Origin: Rhodoferax mekongensis | GTDB lineage: Bacteria > Pseudomonadota > Gammaproteobacteria > Burkholderiales > Burkholderiaceae_C | Length of the DNA: 64,000 bases | NCBI RefSeq assembly: GCF_032191775.1 | Contig: NZ_CP132507.1 | Span: 2,133,001-2,197,000 of the forward strand | Direction: 5' to 3' | Part shown: piece after piece, positions 62,003 to 64,000 of the stretch | Layout of the letters: every line of letters begins with the position of its first letter | Numbering within the stretch: the first letter of the stretch is position 1 | Position numbers and translations under genes: made by a program | The notes under the pieces: model-generated | What the model was told of the DNA's origin: nothing | Seen by the model: only the letters and a program-made list of their open reading frames with translations | Database searches by the model: none

Positions 62003-62830
62003 ATGTCAGACACACAGCACCACACCGCCCCTGCCGGTGCTACCGCCGCCTTCACGGCCTTGGGCGGCAACTTTTTCCGCGCCTCTGAACTCACCCGTGG
62101 CCCCTGGCACCCGCAGCAGCAACACGCCGGCCCGCCGATCGCGCTGGTCAGCCATGCGCTGGAGGCTGCAGCACAAGCCCATGGGTTGCAACACTTGGCC
62201 CGACTCACGGCCAACCTGCTGCGCCCAGTGCCTATTGCAGACATGGAAGTGCGCGTGCAAGAAGACTATGTGGGCCGCAACGCAGGTCATTTTTCGGCGG
62301 TGGCACTGGCCGATGGCAAGGAGCTGATTCGCGCCACCGCTCTGTTTCAGCGTGAAGATGACGTGGGCTTGCCCGATGGCCTGCCCGGGCACCCCTTGCC
62401 CCAGGCACCTAAGACGCCGGATGCCTCACCCGTGCAGCGCTTTCCCTTTGCACACCACGAGTTGGGCTACCCCGATCTGGTGGAGACGCGCATCGCCCAA
62501 GGGCGCATGTTTGCCGGCCCCAGTGCGGTGTGGTTCCGCATGAGCCACCCGCTGGTGCAAGGGCAGCTGCCCAGCCCGTACCAACGCGTGGCGGTGGCGG
62601 CCGACTCGGGCAACGGCATCAGCGCGATTCTGGATTTGTCCACACACGTGTTTGTGAACTCCGACCTCACCATCAACCTGCTGCGCAAGCCGGTCGGCGA
62701 GTGGGTGTGCCTGGATGCCCGCACCCATTTGTCCAGCCACGGCGGGGGGCTCGCCGAGTCGTCGCTGTATGACGAGCAGGGTTTGATCGGGCGGGCAACG
62801 CAGAGTTTGTTTGTCCGCAAGCGGCCGTAG
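62003..62830 (+). CDS. Acyl-CoA thioesterase-family (double hotdog) protein
   Basis: A 275-residue protein of the TesB-like/'thioesterase family' type. Two hotdog-like halves are suggested: HAGPPIALVSHALEAAA with RLTANLLRPVPI in the first, and SPYQRVAVAADSGNGISAILDLSTHVFVNSDLTINLLRKPVGEWVCLDART in the second, the latter close to thioesterase C-terminal domains. ATG 62003 follows GAGGAG at nine bases. Substrate unknown. It follows dusA by 37 bases. Confidence 0.8.
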   Translation: MSDTQHHTAPAGATAAFTALGGNFFRASELTRGPWHPQQQHAGPPIALVSHALEAAAQAHGLQHLARLTANLLRPVPIADMEVRVQEDYVGRNAGHFSAVALADGKELIRATALFQREDDVGLPDGLPGHPLPQAPKTPDASPVQRFPFAHHELGYPDLVETRIAQGRMFAGPSAVWFRMSHPLVQGQLPSPYQRVAVAADSGNGISAILDLSTHVFVNSDLTINLLRKPVGEWVCLDARTHLSSHGGGLAESSLYDEQGLIGRATQSLFVRKRP

Positions 62831-62911
62831 GCGGCGAGGGGCCACAGTCAGAAGCTAGACTGTGCTGCATCCACGGCGGGCATGGCCTGCTTTTGCCGAA
62901 CCCCATTCATC

Positions 62912-63454
62912 ATGAAACACCTTCACCCGCTTCTTGCCTTTTTCGCAGCCGCTGTGTGCTTGCACGCCGAAGCACAGACGACCAGCCCACCCAGAGAATC
63001 CATTTCTGTAGCCAATGCGGCCGTGTTCAAGGCCTGTGCCACAGCACCCACGGGGCAGGGCGTGTGCCCGCTCGACGCGGTCTTCGGGATCTTCAAGTTG
63101 GCCCCCAACGACAATGTGTTGGACTTCAAGGTAACCAACACCGTGCCTCTGGTGGTCAACCAAAACTACGGCTGGGTCGCGCGGATCAACCAGCAGTCGG
63201 GCAAGGTCCGCGTACTCGAACGCATGACCCTGCCCCAAGCCCCCAAGACCTGGGGCACCAGCGGCCACGCATTCGGCACCTCGGCAGACCGCAAGACCAT
63301 GTCCATGGACCTGATGCTGAACGTCTACAACGGCACCGTCTCCAAGTCCTGGGATGTAGTGCACGGGGACCCCGCCGGGCGCTATCACATCACGGTTTTC
63401 ATCGACAACTCCGCGCCGCTGCAGTTTGAGTTTGATGTCGTTGATCCGCGGTGA
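62912..63454 (+). CDS. Secreted protein of unknown function
   Basis: A 180-residue protein with a clear signal peptide (MKHLHPLLAFFAAAVCLHAEAQ; cleavage about residue 21). The mature part is mostly beta-rich with two Cys (KACATAPTG and GQGVCPLDA) that could form a disulfide, and it ends QFEFDVVDPR. I recognise no family or motif. The frame extends ten codons upstream, but that extension spoils the signal peptide. Confidence 0.72.
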   Translation: MKHLHPLLAFFAAAVCLHAEAQTTSPPRESISVANAAVFKACATAPTGQGVCPLDAVFGIFKLAPNDNVLDFKVTNTVPLVVNQNYGWVARINQQSGKVRVLERMTLPQAPKTWGTSGHAFGTSADRKTMSMDLMLNVYNGTVSKSWDVVHGDPAGRYHITVFIDNSAPLQFEFDVVDPR

Positions 63455-63813
63455 CTCATTGTCCGCAGTTGTCGGGGGGGCTGGCACACGTTGAGATTCA
63501 CAATCGACCCAAAGCGGTCCTCTGCACACCTGTAATACCTTCGCAAAAGCAGACATCCGATTTGTTACGAACGTGGCGCACCTGCCTAGATCGCCTGTGT
63601 AACTTTTTATAGTTTTGTGACAGACAGCAATGTTCAAGTCTAGACTACAGCACTCACTTTCACTTTGATGAACTGCAGCTCACCAACACGCTGGCGATTC
63701 AACTCAAAAACCTTCAATTCAAAAGCAAATCGATTAACCTAGAACCAGGACGTCCACTTTTGATTGGTACGTCTGTAGGGGGCAGGTCATAAGAAAAAAA
63801 CTTTTAGGCTGAA
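63455..63813. other. Gene-free stretch of about 360 bases
   Basis: No convincing gene, RNA or terminator. The sequence is AT-richer than the genes to its left. I see no promoter good enough to name. Confidence 0.6.
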
Positions 63814-64000
63814 ATGAGCGCGTGCAAGCTAGCTTGCAAAACACTCAGGCGAACGCGCAGTAAAGAAGATTTGCGCCCGCAGATTGCGGGCGATTTGATC
63901 AGGCTAAGCTTGCAAGGCAAGCATGCGAAGCTTGTAGTGAGAGCCCTAGCCCGCGAACTTGGGGCGAAACAACTTGGCTACAGTTGCAGCTATCCACAGC
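63814..64000 (+). CDS. Partial open reading frame running off the right edge
   Basis: From ATG 63814 the frame stays open for 62 codons to the window end. The start reads MSACKLACKTLRRTRSKED and the protein is basic, with an amphipathic-looking LVVRALARELGAKQLGY near the edge. A weak AGG lies about seven bases upstream. An 8-bp hairpin CGCCCGCA/TGCGGGCG (63874-63892) lies inside it. I recognise no family; it may be a real gene start or chance. Confidence 0.35.
   Translation, partial: MSACKLACKTLRRTRSKEDLRPQIAGDLIRLSLQGKHAKLVVRALARELGAKQLGYSCSYPQ

Noticed and set aside
63871..63892. Hairpin as an integron attC site or terminator
   Set aside because: Lacks attC core words and a T-run; it lies inside an open frame.
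63990..64000. CTATCCACA as a DnaA box (origin)
   Set aside because: A single near match at the window edge with no cluster of boxes.
1..64000. CRISPR arrays, tRNA or rRNA genes
   Set aside because: I saw no regularly spaced repeats and no cloverleaf or rRNA sequence in reading the window; a formal scan was not possible.

Overview
The window is chromosomal DNA of a betaproteobacterium, most likely a Comamonadaceae member of the Rhodoferax/Curvibacter/Polaromonas type. The evidence is the gene content: a mat malonate cluster with Bug-type binding proteins, a complete cbb3 oxidase cluster under FNR, a small Trp-rich protein, a class I fumarase next to murI, and short dispersed repeats of a kind I associate with that family. 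I ran no database search, so the genus is an inference.

Layout. 1-150: start of an unidentified gene running off the left edge. 260-1494: an intact IS30-family element with perfect 31-bp ends. 1.7-9.7 kb: housekeeping genes (murI, fumarase, acs, a small cytochrome c, a Trp-rich protein, ilvD, lgt). 9.8-15.6 kb: malonate cluster (GntR regulator, malonyl-CoA decarboxylase, Bug binding protein, enoyl-CoA hydratase homologue, malonyl-CoA synthetase) behind a perfect palindrome. 15.7-21.5 kb: a signalling module (FIST sensor, large hybrid histidine kinase, HD-GYP response regulator). 21.5-34.0 kb: microaerobic respiration block (uspA, ccoI, ccoS, ccoNOQP, ccoG, fixH-like, fnr, hemN, a TauE/SafE-like protein, a GAF-GGDEF protein) with three FNR-type boxes.

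34.15-61.0 kb: a putative genomic island inserted in dusA. The 5' end of dusA is left behind at 34077 and a full dusA with a replacement 5' end stands at about 60.9 kb. A 12-bp core is shared at both junctions and a GTAGCAC repeat lies just inside both ends. The cargo is (i) umuD-umuC plus a probable PD-(D/E)XK nuclease behind a LexA box; (ii) tctBA; (iii) a long leftward catB-catA-benABCD-ABC transporter-pcaD-catC cluster with a LysR regulator; (iv) an IclR regulator and pcaIJF; (v) a Bug binding protein, an M20 amidohydrolase resembling hippurate hydrolase, and a D-amino-acid dehydrogenase behind a tandem glycine riboswitch, with another LysR regulator. Together these suggest a self-contained route hippurate -> benzoate + glycine, benzoate -> catechol -> 3-oxoadipate -> succinyl-CoA + acetyl-CoA, with glycine sensed by the riboswitch. 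I see no integrase in the island.

61.0-64.0 kb: dusA, a thioesterase-like protein, a secreted hypothetical protein, a gene-poor stretch, and an open reading frame running off the right edge.
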